From the NCBI GenBank assembly GCA_030530315.1, contig JAUMVG010000024.1, positions 1 to 45,670 of the forward strand: a stretch of DNA of 45,670 nucleotides, read 5' to 3'. Both the position numbers and the translations under genes were made by a program. Below, piece after piece: positions 20,357-28,176 of this stretch (its first letter is position 1; every line of letters starts with the position of its first letter). Source of the stretch: Clostridia bacterium. Lineage in GTDB: Bacteria > Bacillota > Clostridia > Christensenellales > Aristaeellaceae. Under the pieces are notes generated by a model. It did not search any database, was not told where the DNA came from, and saw nothing but the letters and a program-made list of their open reading frames with translations.

Positions 20357-20614
20357 ATGAAGTCTTTTGAATACGTCATCACCGATCCGGTGGGCATCCA
20401 TGCCCGTCCCGCAGGCATCCTGGTCAAGGAGATCAAGAAGTATGCCAGCACCGTGACCGTCACCAAGGGCGAGAAGTCCGTCAACGCGCTGAAGCTGATG
20501 GCGCTGATGGGCATGGGCATCAAGCAGGGCGACACCGTGAAGGTGACCGTGGACGGCGCGGACGAGGACACCGCCTTCGCCGCCATCGAAGAGTTCTTCA
20601 AGGCAAACTTCTGA
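20357..20614 (+). CDS. ptsH: Phosphocarrier protein HPr
   Basis: The 85-aa HPr passes phosphate from enzyme I to EIIA. His15 is present in the standard GIHARPAG motif. The regulatory Ser46 of Gram-positive HPr is absent: the segment reads VNALKLMALMG, placing Lys at position 46. HPr kinase could therefore not phosphorylate it there, and it could not serve as CcpA corepressor in the usual way. AAGGAGGAAAAAAC precedes the ATG. It lies between EIIBCA and enzyme I. Confidence 0.93.
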   Translation: MKSFEYVITDPVGIHARPAGILVKEIKKYASTVTVTKGEKSVNALKLMALMGMGIKQGDTVKVTVDGADEDTAFAAIEEFFKANF

Positions 20615-20658
20615 TCGCGGGCTGAGCCCGCAGTCATTCGCTGCCGCGACTGAACAAC

Positions 20659-20702
20659 GGGCATTGAGAGCCATTGATTCAAGCTCTCAATGCCCTGTTT
20701 AT
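20659..20702 (+). terminator. Terminator after ptsH
   Basis: A perfect 13-bp stem (20659-20671 with 20683-20695) is followed by TGTTTATTAATT. Confidence 0.8.
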
Positions 20703-20880
20703 TAATTGGGAATTGAGAATTGGAAATTGAGAATATCGGCAGGCTGTCGCCGCGAACAGGATTCCGTATCCATAGCCTTGCGGCTGACGACGTTTCAATA
20801 TGGGGCTCCTTCGATTCACTGTTTCCGTTTCCAAGTCGCGCGAAGCACACAACGACCACCGAAGGAAGGGGTAATTGACC
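20703..20880 (+). other. Intergenic segment before ptsI
   Basis: It contains low-complexity AATTGAGAATTGGAAATTGAGAAT-like repeats (about 20703-20735), similar in style to the other dispersed simple repeats of this genome. No convincing promoter is seen, and ptsI may be read through from ptsH. Confidence 0.4.
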
Positions 20881-22560
20881 ATGATTTCGATCCAGGGCAA
20901 GGGCGTATCCACCGGCGTGGCCATGGGCCCGCTTTACTACTACCAGCGCGCCAAGAGCACCATCCGCCGCTATGAGGTGGAGGACGTGCACGCGGAGTGG
21001 GGCCGCTTCAAGGCGGCGCAGTCCAAGGCCATCGACCAGCTGGGCGAGCTGGCGGAGAAGGCCCGCGAGGAGGCCGGCGACGAGGCGGCCATGCTGTTTG
21101 AGACCCACCAGATGATGGCCGAGGACATGGATTACGAGGAGGCCATCGAGAACCTCATCAAGGAGGAAAAGCTGAACGCCGAAGCGGCGGTCACCGACAC
21201 CGCGGCCCAGTTCGCCGACATGTTTGCCCAGATGGACGACGCCTACATGCAGGCTCGCGCCGCGGATGTGAAGGACGTCTCCAGCCGCATCATCGCCGCG
21301 CTGACCGGTGTGGTGCAGGGGGGCATCGACAGCCCCGTGCCGGTGATCCTGGCGGCGGACGACCTGGCGCCCAGCGAGACCGTGCAGCTGGACAAGACGA
21401 AGATCCTGGGCTTCATCACCGAGGGCGGCAGCGGCTCCAGCCACACCGCGATCCTGGCCCGCACCATGGGCATCCCCGCCATCATTGGCGTTGGCAACCA
21501 GCTGAAGCCGGAGTACGAGGGCCGCGACGTCATCGTGGACGGCTCCACCGGCAGCGTGGTGTTGGACGCTGACGAGGCCACCCGCAACGTGATGATGGCC
21601 AAGCGCGAGGAGCAGCTGCGCCAGCGCAGGCTGCTCGAGGAGCTCAAGGGCCAGGAGAACATCACCAGGGACGGCCAGAAGATCAAGGTGTTCTGCAACA
21701 TCGGCAACCCCGAGGACGTGCCCACCGTGCTGTCCAACGACGGCGGCGGCATCGGCCTGTTCCGCTCGGAGTTCCTCTACCTGAACTGCTCGGACTATCC
21801 CAGCGAGGATTACCAGTTCGAGGCCTATAAGCAGGTGCTCTCCGACATGGGCGACAAGGAGGTCGTCATCCGCACGCTGGACATCGGCGCCGACAAGCAG
21901 ATCGACTACTTCCAGCTGCCCAAGGAGGAGAACCCCGCCATGGGCAACCGCGCGCTGCGCATCTGCCTGAACCGGCCGGAGATCTTCAAGACCCAGCTGC
22001 GCGCGCTGTACCGCGCCTCCGCCTACGGCCACCTGGGCATCATGTTCCCGATGGTCACCAGCGTCTGGGAGGTCAAGGAAGCCCGCAAGATGTGTGAACA
22101 GGTGAAGAAGGAGCTGGACGCCGAGGGCAAGCCCTACAGCCCCGACGTGCAGATCGGCATCATGATCGAGACCCCCGCCGCCGCCGTGATGAGCGACCGG
22201 CTGGCCAAGCTGGTGGACTTCTTCTCCTGCGGCACCAACGACCTGACCCAGTACACCCTGGCCTGCGACCGCCAGAACAACGACCTGGGCCGCTTCTTCA
22301 ACCCCCATCATCCCGCCGTGCTGCGCCTTTTGAAGATGGTATGCGACAACGCCCACAAGAACGGCGTCTGGGTCGGCATCTGCGGCGAGCTGGGCGCGGA
22401 CCTGGAGCTGACCGAGACCTTCCTGTCCATCGGCATCGACGAGCTGTCCGTGTCCCCGCGGGCCGTGCTGCCGCTGCGCCAGAAGATCCGCGAGACCACC
22501 GTCTCCGCCGTCAAGGAGAAGGTTCTGGCCGACCTGCTGGCCGACGAGAACGCTCTGTGA
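20881..22560 (+). CDS. ptsI: PTS enzyme I
   Basis: The 559-aa enzyme transfers phosphate from phosphoenolpyruvate to HPr. Phospho-His188 is in GGSGSSHTAILART (E. coli His189). The PEP-binding TIM barrel has GLFRSEFLY, TLDIGADKQ and the signature FFSCGTNDLTQYTLACDR, with a conserved Cys in CGELGAD. Length is normal. The ATG at 20881 follows GGAAGGGG; the frame also opens at TTG 20875. It lies directly after ptsH, so this locus encodes the whole phosphorelay with scrA. Confidence 0.95.
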   Translation: MISIQGKGVSTGVAMGPLYYYQRAKSTIRRYEVEDVHAEWGRFKAAQSKAIDQLGELAEKAREEAGDEAAMLFETHQMMAEDMDYEEAIENLIKEEKLNAEAAVTDTAAQFADMFAQMDDAYMQARAADVKDVSSRIIAALTGVVQGGIDSPVPVILAADDLAPSETVQLDKTKILGFITEGGSGSSHTAILARTMGIPAIIGVGNQLKPEYEGRDVIVDGSTGSVVLDADEATRNVMMAKREEQLRQRRLLEELKGQENITRDGQKIKVFCNIGNPEDVPTVLSNDGGGIGLFRSEFLYLNCSDYPSEDYQFEAYKQVLSDMGDKEVVIRTLDIGADKQIDYFQLPKEENPAMGNRALRICLNRPEIFKTQLRALYRASAYGHLGIMFPMVTSVWEVKEARKMCEQVKKELDAEGKPYSPDVQIGIMIETPAAAVMSDRLAKLVDFFSCGTNDLTQYTLACDRQNNDLGRFFNPHHPAVLRLLKMVCDNAHKNGVWVGICGELGADLELTETFLSIGIDELSVSPRAVLPLRQKIRETTVSAVKEKVLADLLADENAL

Positions 22561-22600
22561 GCGTAGGATGCTCAATCCCAACTGCTAGCGCAGCCAATCA

Positions 22601-22650
22601 CGTAAGTTCGGTCCCCATGGATTCAAGGGACCGAACTTACGCCTTTCGTT
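22601..22650 (+). terminator. Terminator after ptsI
   Basis: A perfect 15-bp stem (22601-22615 with 22627-22641) is followed by CCTTTCGTTTC. Confidence 0.85.
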
Positions 22651-22676
22651 TCTATAGTTCGCTTTGATCGAAGCCG

Positions 22677-22722
22677 CCCGTCTATCCTGAAAGATCCGAG
22701 GGATGGACGGGTGCGTTTGCTT
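22677..22722. terminator. Second hairpin downstream of ptsI
   Basis: CCCGTCTATCC pairs with GGGATGGACGGG (22700-22711), followed by TGCGTTTGCTT. It is a back-up or bidirectional terminator isolating the riboswitch unit. Confidence 0.5.
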
Positions 22723-22758
22723 ATAGAAACTCCTTGCCCTGAAAAGGGAAATCCCCGG

Positions 22759-22787
22759 TTGCAAATGTCGTCTTAAAATGTTATACT
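22759..22787 (+). promoter_or_regulatory. Promoter of the corrinoid operon
   Basis: TTGCAA (22759-22764), 17-nt spacer, TATACT (22782-22787), immediately before the cobalamin riboswitch. Confidence 0.65.
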
Positions 22788-22802
22788 GGATGGGACAACA
22801 GA

Positions 22803-22976
22803 ATACTCGGGTATTCACAGGTGTCCGCCGCCCCGCGCGGCGGGTGAAAAGGGAACGGGGGTGCGATTCCCCGACAGGACCGCTGCTGTGATGCGGAGCG
22901 ACGAAGGACAGGTCATTGGCGCGAGCCGAGAAGACACTTCGCCGCGTTGAGGCTGAGTCAGAAGACCTGCCTGTGA
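22803..22976 (+). promoter_or_regulatory. Cobalamin (B12) riboswitch 1
   Basis: The class motifs occur in order: ACAGGTG, GGTGAAAAGGGAAC, GGGGTGCGATTCCCCGAC, the B12 box ACCGCTGCTGTGAT, CATTGG with CGAGAAG, and CTGAGTCAGAAGACCTGCCTGT closing the structure. It heads the acsE/RACo operon, so corrinoid metabolism here senses cobalamin level. Confidence 0.93.
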
Positions 22977-23350
22977 AGATACATATGGGCGCGCCCCGTT
23001 TCGATGGGGGACGCGGCCACTCCTCGGTCTCAGGAAGAATATGTCCCGCGCGCGACAAAGACGCGGCTTTTGCGGCCCGCGCGTTTTGCCGCGTTTGGCT
23101 GCGAGCCGTGGCGACGGCTTTGCCGTCGTGGCGCGGCGCAGGGTTTTCCCCGCGCTGCCGGTCAACCGCAGTCTTCAGCGCAGGGCATCTCGGCCGGGGA
23201 GCCGATGTGTTCTGCCTGTTTTTTGGCCGGGAGGGGCTCCCGGCCGGACCGCGGGTCTCTCGTGGCAGCACGGCGACCGCACATCAGCACGCCGGTTTCA
23301 GTCCCAGGGGATTGTTCCGGCCCCCACAAACATATCAGGAGGAAAAGATT
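22977..23350 (+). other. Long leader between riboswitch 1 and its first gene
   Basis: The leader is about 375 nt, with overlapping GC-rich hairpins and a CGCGG stem followed by CTTTTG near 23070 that may be the riboswitch terminator. Open frames crossing it have no ribosome sites. AGGAGGAAAAGATT just before 23351 is the ribosome site of the next gene. Confidence 0.5.
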
Positions 23351-24136
23351 ATGGCAAAGTTCATCACCATCGGCGAGCGCATCTCCGTGACCGCTCCCGC
23401 AATCCGCAGGGCATTTGAAGAGCGGGACCCCGAGCCGATCATCACCCGCTGCGAGCAGCAGCTGAAGGCCGGCGCGAACTACATCGACGTGAACATCGGC
23501 CCCGCCGAGTCCGACGGCGAGGATCGCATGATCTGGGCGGTCAAGCTGCTGCAGGAGCGGTTTGACAACGTGCCGCTGGCGCTGGACACCTCCAACATGA
23601 AGGCCATCGAGGCCGGCATCCAGGTGTACAACCGCGAGAAGGGCAAGCCGATCGTGAACTCCGCGGACGCGGGCGACCGCTTCAACCGGATCGAGCTGGC
23701 GGCGAACAACGACGCCATCGTCATCGCGCTGTGCTCCGCGAACGGCATCGCCTCCGACAATGACGAGCGCATGGCGCACTGCCAGCGGATGCTTGAGGAG
23801 GGCCTGATGCACGGCATGGAGGCGGAGGACCTGTGGTTCGACCCGCTGTTCCTGGTGGTGAAGGGCATGCAGGACAAGCAGATGGAGGTTCTGGAGGCCA
23901 TCAAGATGTTCAGCGACATGGGCCTGAACAGCACGGGCGGCCTGTCCAACAACTCCAACGGCATGCCGAAGCACATTCGCCCGATCTTCGACAGCTGCAT
24001 GCTGGCGATGGCGATGATGCAGGGCCTGACCTCCGCCATCGTGAACCCGAACGATCAGCGGCTGATGGAGACCATCAAGACCTGCGACATCATCAAGAAC
24101 AACAACCTCTACGCCGACTCCTACCTGGAGATCTGA
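23351..24136 (+). CDS. acsE: Methyltetrahydrofolate:corrinoid methyltransferase (AcsE type)
   Basis: The 261-aa TIM-barrel protein has the same length as AcsE (262) of acetogens, which moves the methyl of methyl-THF to the cobalt of a corrinoid protein. Matching blocks are FITIGERI, AIRRAFEERDPEPI, GANYIDVNIGPAESD, LALDTSNMKAIEAG, PIVNSADAGDRFN, DLWFDPLFLVV, TGGLSNNSNGMP and the late NNLYADSYL. It sits directly behind a B12 riboswitch and before the reductive activator. No corrinoid iron-sulfur protein (AcsCD) or CO dehydrogenase is in the window, so its methyl acceptor is encoded elsewhere. Confidence 0.85.
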   Translation: MAKFITIGERISVTAPAIRRAFEERDPEPIITRCEQQLKAGANYIDVNIGPAESDGEDRMIWAVKLLQERFDNVPLALDTSNMKAIEAGIQVYNREKGKPIVNSADAGDRFNRIELAANNDAIVIALCSANGIASDNDERMAHCQRMLEEGLMHGMEAEDLWFDPLFLVVKGMQDKQMEVLEAIKMFSDMGLNSTGGLSNNSNGMPKHIRPIFDSCMLAMAMMQGLTSAIVNPNDQRLMETIKTCDIIKNNNLYADSYLEI

Positions 24137-24168
24137 CGGCGGAGGAGCGCCACTGAAAGGATGAGCTT

Positions 24169-26088
24169 ATGGTCACTGTGACCTTTAACGTAAACGGTTC
24201 CGCCGTCACGATCCACGCCAACAAGGGCGACAACCTGCTTTCCATCGCGCAGCGGGCCAACGTGGCCATCGACGCGCCCTGCTCCGGCAACGGCGCCTGC
24301 GGCAAGTGCCGGGTGAAGCTGCTGGAGGGCGAGCTGGATTCCCCCCAGACGCGCCACATCAGCGACGAGGAATACGTCATGGGCTGGCGGCTCGCCTGCG
24401 TGAGCCGGGTGGTCTCTGACGTGGTGGTGGGCGTGCCGGACATCGCCAGCGCCTACCGCAGCCGCATGCGCGTGGCGGACATCTCCTCTGCCAAGGAGCT
24501 GGAGATCTTCAACCAGACCCGTGCCCAGATCGAGGAAGCGGGCATCGCCTTCGGCAACAACCTCTCCTCGGTGACGGTGGCCATGGAGGCCCCCACCACC
24601 GACGACACCATGCCGGACAACGAGCGCCTGGCTTGGGCCCTGGAGGCCGCCACCGGCGCGGAGAAGGTGACGCTGTGCTTCCACGCGCTGAAAAAGCTGG
24701 CCTGGGTGCTGCGTGAGAACGACTTCAACGTGCGCTGCGTGATCGAGACCGAGGGCAGCGCGGTGAACGTGCTGGACATCCTTCCCGCCTCCGACGCCAC
24801 GCCCGTGGCGGGGCTGGTGGTCGACCTGGGCACCACCTCCGTGGCGGCGCTGCTGGTGAACCTGGAGGACGGCAGCATACTGGCCAAGGCCTCCACCGGC
24901 AACGGCCAGATCCGCTACGGCGCGGACGTCATCAACCGCATCATCGAGTCCGGCCGCGAGGGCGGCAGCCAGCGGCTGCAGCAGGCCGTCATCGACGAGT
25001 CCATCCGCCCGCTGGTCGAGGAGATGTGCGCCGCCGCGAAGATCGGCATGAAGAACGTCTACCGCATGTGCCTGGCGGGCAACACCACCATGAACCACCT
25101 GCTGCTGGGCCTGTTCGCGGAGCCGGTGCGCATGGAGCCCTACATTCCCAGCTTCTTCCACTGCGACGACATCCGCACTTCCTCGCTGCATCTGGGGCTG
25201 CATCCCGACGCGAAGCTGATCCTCGCGCCGAACATCGGCAGCTACGTGGGCGGCGACATCACCGCCGGCGCCTTCGCCTCGATGCTGTGGAACAAGGAGG
25301 AGCTCTCCCTGTTCATCGACCTGGGCACCAACGGCGAGCTGGTCTTCGGCAACAACGAGTTTTTGATGAGCTGCGCCTGCTCCGCGGGTCCCGCCTTTGA
25401 GGGCGGCGACATCTCCTGCGGCATGCGCGCCACCGACGGCGCCATCGACACGCTGGTCATCGATCCCGACACCTGGGAGCCCACCTACACCACCATCGGC
25501 AACACGAAGCACCCGGTGGGTATCTGCGGCAGCGGCATCATCGACAGCATCGCCGAGCTGTTCCGCTGCGGCATCATCAACGGCAAGGGCAAGTTCAACC
25601 GCGAGCACAAGCGCGTGCGGTTCGACGAGAACGGCATGGGCAGCTACATCATCGCCTTCAAGGAGGTCACCGGCGCGGTGCGGGACGTGTCCATCAACGA
25701 GGTGGACATCGACAACTTCATTCGCGCGAAGGGCGCCATCTTCTCCGCCACGATGACGATGCTCAGCTCCATGGGCATGGATCCCAGCGTGCTGGAGCAT
25801 GTGTACGTGGCCGGCGGCATCGGCAGCGGCATCAACATGAAGAACGCCGTGACCATCGGCATGCTGCCGGACATCGACCTGGACCACTTCAGCTACATCG
25901 GCAATTCCTCCCTGTCGGGAGCCTACGCCATGCTGACCTCGACCCAGGCCCGGGAGAAGGTGGACGAGCTGGCTACCACCATGACCTACCTGGAGCTCTC
26001 CACCGAGCCCGGTTACATGGATTCCTTCGTGGCCGCCTGCTTCCTGCCCCATACCGATTCCAACCTGTTCCCTAGCGTGCAGGTGTGA
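24169..26088 (+). CDS. Reductive activator of corrinoid protein (RACo/RamA-like, DUF4445)
   Basis: In this 639-aa protein the N-terminal [2Fe-2S] ferredoxin domain has Cys38, Cys44 and Cys47 in APCSGNGACGKC plus Cys77. A linker (90-190) follows, then a DUF4445 actin-like ATPase domain with VVDLGTTSVAALL, LAGNTTMNHLLLG, LFIDLGTNGELVFG, GICGSGIIDSIAEL and YVAGGIGSGINM. Such proteins use ATP to reduce Co(II) corrinoids that have been oxidised accidentally. AAAGGATGAGCTT precedes the ATG, 32 nt after acsE, as one B12-regulated operon. Together they look like a methyl-transfer plus repair unit. Confidence 0.9.
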   Translation: MVTVTFNVNGSAVTIHANKGDNLLSIAQRANVAIDAPCSGNGACGKCRVKLLEGELDSPQTRHISDEEYVMGWRLACVSRVVSDVVVGVPDIASAYRSRMRVADISSAKELEIFNQTRAQIEEAGIAFGNNLSSVTVAMEAPTTDDTMPDNERLAWALEAATGAEKVTLCFHALKKLAWVLRENDFNVRCVIETEGSAVNVLDILPASDATPVAGLVVDLGTTSVAALLVNLEDGSILAKASTGNGQIRYGADVINRIIESGREGGSQRLQQAVIDESIRPLVEEMCAAAKIGMKNVYRMCLAGNTTMNHLLLGLFAEPVRMEPYIPSFFHCDDIRTSSLHLGLHPDAKLILAPNIGSYVGGDITAGAFASMLWNKEELSLFIDLGTNGELVFGNNEFLMSCACSAGPAFEGGDISCGMRATDGAIDTLVIDPDTWEPTYTTIGNTKHPVGICGSGIIDSIAELFRCGIINGKGKFNREHKRVRFDENGMGSYIIAFKEVTGAVRDVSINEVDIDNFIRAKGAIFSATMTMLSSMGMDPSVLEHVYVAGGIGSGINMKNAVTIGMLPDIDLDHFSYIGNSSLSGAYAMLTSTQAREKVDELATTMTYLELSTEPGYMDSFVAACFLPHTDSNLFPSVQV

Positions 26089-26112
26089 TTGACAAAGGTT
26101 GATACACAAAAC

Positions 26113-26150
26113 AACGCGGTCACCGGCTTAGCCGGCGGCCGCGTTTTGAC
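26113..26150 (+). terminator. Terminator after the RACo gene
   Basis: AACGCGG-CACCGGC, TTA loop, GCCGGCGG-CCGCGTT, then TTGAC. A strong GC-rich stem with a short T-run. Confidence 0.75.
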
Positions 26151-26169
26151 GTGTTCCATGGTGTTTTTC

Positions 26170-26325
26170 CTGAAATACATCCTTGAAGATTCCTCGCTCC
26201 GCTCAGAATGACGGGTATGCAGCAGCAAGATCCTTCCTTCATCCAGGATGACGGGTTGACACTTCAGCGTCATCCTGAGCGGAGCCGCACAAGCGGCGCA
26301 GTCGAAGGATCTTCTCCACTAAACC
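26170..26325. repeat. Dispersed inverted repeat of the GTCATCCTGAGCGGAG type
   Basis: AGATTCCTCGCTCCGCTCAG at about 26188-26207 is inverted with respect to CGTCATCCTGAGCGGAG near 26269-26285 and GTCGAAGGATCTT near 26301. This short-repeat family is widespread in intergenic DNA of gut bacteria. No gene is seen in the gap. Confidence 0.65.
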
Positions 26326-26335
26326 GAATATACCC

Positions 26336-27235
26336 TCAATACGCCGCCTCCATGGCCCGCACGGCCTCATACAGCCGGTCGTTCACCGGCACGGCCAGGC
26401 CGTGCCTTGCCGCCAGGCGGCGCACGGTGCCGGCAAACAGCTCCACCTCGCTCTTGCGGCGGGCGAGTCCGTCCTGGCGCATGGAGGGCATGCCGTCCGG
26501 GGCCAGGGTGTCGATCATGTCCAGGTAGAAGGCCATGTCCGCCTCGGTGACGGGAACGCCCTCCAGCCGGGACAGCGCGATGACCTCCCGCATGGCGGCG
26601 ATCATCTCCTCCCGAACGGGGCCGGGGCGCTGGACGCTGCCGTAGTCGCCCTCGCGGACCATCACCACCTGGTTCAGGCCCACGTTCAGCATGAACTTGC
26701 TCCAGATGCGGCGCTGGATGTCCGGCTCCACCCGGTAGGGCATGCCCGCGGCGTCGAACAGGGCGGTCAGTTCGGTCAGGTCGGGGGAGGTTTTCCCGCC
26801 GGGCAGGCCGACGCACAGGTGGCCCTTCTGGGTGTAGCGCAGGCGTCGCGCTTCACGAACGGCGTCCGTGCCCTGGGCCACGCAGTAGATCAGGTGGTCG
26901 AAGCCGAAGCGGCGGCCCAATACTTCCTCGCTGCTGATGCCGTTCAGCAGCGACAGCAGCACCGTGTCCGGGCCGATGTAGCCCGCCGCGTCCTCGATGG
27001 CCTGATCCAGCCCGGTGCCCTTCACGGCGAAGATCACCAGGTCCATGGGGCGGTCCTTCGCCCCGGCGTCCAAAAGTGTAAAGGACCTGGGCGCGCCGTT
27101 GATGAGGATGGGCTCCTGGGCGTAGCGGGCCTTTCGCCCTTCGTCCACGATGAATCCCAGGGATGCCGCCGATTGCAGCATGTCCCCGTAGAGCAGCCCC
27201 AGGGCGCCCATGCCGATGATGGCGATGTTCTTCAT
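26336..27235 (-). CDS. panE: 2-dehydropantoate 2-reductase (ketopantoate reductase)
   Basis: The 299-aa NADPH-dependent enzyme belongs to the pantothenate route or is a related keto-acid reductase. It has the N-terminal Rossmann motif IGMGALGLLYG, the DLVIFAVKG block and LLSLLNGISSEE (catalytic region), then C-terminal helical blocks IWSKFMLNVGLNQV and the late SMRQDGLARRKSEVELFAGT, where substrate is bound. GGGAGGAAACGGAT precedes the ATG. It is about 50 nt downstream of the AlkZ-related gene. PanE-like paralogues are common, so the exact substrate is not certain. Confidence 0.85.
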   Translation of the reverse strand: MKNIAIIGMGALGLLYGDMLQSAASLGFIVDEGRKARYAQEPILINGAPRSFTLLDAGAKDRPMDLVIFAVKGTGLDQAIEDAAGYIGPDTVLLSLLNGISSEEVLGRRFGFDHLIYCVAQGTDAVREARRLRYTQKGHLCVGLPGGKTSPDLTELTALFDAAGMPYRVEPDIQRRIWSKFMLNVGLNQVVMVREGDYGSVQRPGPVREEMIAAMREVIALSRLEGVPVTEADMAFYLDMIDTLAPDGMPSMRQDGLARRKSEVELFAGTVRRLAARHGLAVPVNDRLYEAVRAMEAAY

Positions 27236-27283
27236 ATCCGTTTCCTCCCGTGTTGTCGATGGGGCCTGCGCTGTCCGTCCGGG

Positions 27284-28045
27284 TCAGCCCTCCGCGGGCC
27301 GCCTGCCGATCAGCCGGACGACGTCCGCCTCCGCCGCGCCGGGGTACAGCCGCCTGACCTGGGCGAGGATCCGGTCCCAGGAAGCCGCGGGCTCCTCGCC
27401 GTAGGCGCTGCTCAGCAGCGGATAGCCCCAGATGGACTCCGGGGTCATCAGCACGGACACGGCCATGCCATAATCCTCGCCCCGCTTGTTCTGCCGCCGC
27501 CGGAAGCCCCCGATCACCAGGTACAGCTGCATCTGCAGGCCGGTGAGGACACCCGGGTAGTTCTTCTCGCCGCCCTTGCCGAAGCCCGCCAGCTTCTTGA
27601 GATCGGTGGAGAGGATTTCCGCGCCGGTGAACCGGGGCTCGTCGTCGGACTCCGGGTCCACGAAGCGCTCCATGATGGCCAACTCCCTGCGGCTCGCCGC
27701 GCCGCTCTGCCACCTGCCGTCGAAGTCCCATCCGTCCCGGCGGGCGTTGGCGAACACGGGGAGCCACTCCCGGCTGATGAAGCCGGCGCGGCCGTCGAAG
27801 AACTTGCCGTAGGCCACCTCGTGCCCCGCGGCAATGACCTCCCGCCACTCCCAGGGGTCCTCGGCCCGGTCGCCGGTCCACCAGAACTCCGCGGCGACGT
27901 GCTCCTCGGCGGAGAAGCTCTCCACGGCGTTGGCGAAGAAGGGCAGAAAGCCGATCTCGTTGACCCAGGCAACCAGCTCGGCGGCGCTGCGTATGCGCAG
28001 CGGGTCGTTCAGGGGAAGGCCCTTCATGATCCAGGCGTCGGCCAT
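27284..28045 (-). CDS. AlkZ-related winged-helix protein
   Basis: The 253-aa soluble protein starts at ATG 28045 with AAGGATG upstream. Patterns such as LVAWVNEIGFLPFF, DPWEWREVIAAGHEVAYGKFF, GFISREWLPVFAN and LTGLQMQLYLVIGGFRRR match the AlkZ-related (HTH_42-like) family of small winged-helix proteins in Firmicutes. Some relatives are DNA glycosylases acting on alkylation or crosslinks, but the QxQ-type catalytic motif of true AlkZ is not evident here. It is best called AlkZ-related with function unknown. Confidence 0.6.
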   Translation of the reverse strand: MADAWIMKGLPLNDPLRIRSAAELVAWVNEIGFLPFFANAVESFSAEEHVAAEFWWTGDRAEDPWEWREVIAAGHEVAYGKFFDGRAGFISREWLPVFANARRDGWDFDGRWQSGAASRRELAIMERFVDPESDDEPRFTGAEILSTDLKKLAGFGKGGEKNYPGVLTGLQMQLYLVIGGFRRRQNKRGEDYGMAVSVLMTPESIWGYPLLSSAYGEEPAASWDRILAQVRRLYPGAAEADVVRLIGRRPAEG

Positions 28046-28109
28046 CGTATCACATCCTTGCGGTTCCAAGTTGGCAATTTGAGTACAGTTTAACACAGGC
28101 GGCGGCGCA

Positions 28110-28138
28110 TTGCAACCCCGGCCCGGGCGTGTTATAAT
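28110..28138 (+). promoter_or_regulatory. Promoter of the GH31 gene
   Basis: TTGCAA (28110-28115), 17-nt spacer, TATAAT (28133-28138). Confidence 0.65.
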
Positions 28139-28176
28139 ACGGATAATCCAGGAATTGAGGACAGGGGGTGTGGACG

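Noticed and set aside
22585-23418. Open frames on both strands over riboswitch 1 and its leader
   Set aside because: They lie over the conserved cobalamin riboswitch and its GC-rich leader, with Arg-rich unstructured translations and no ribosome sites.
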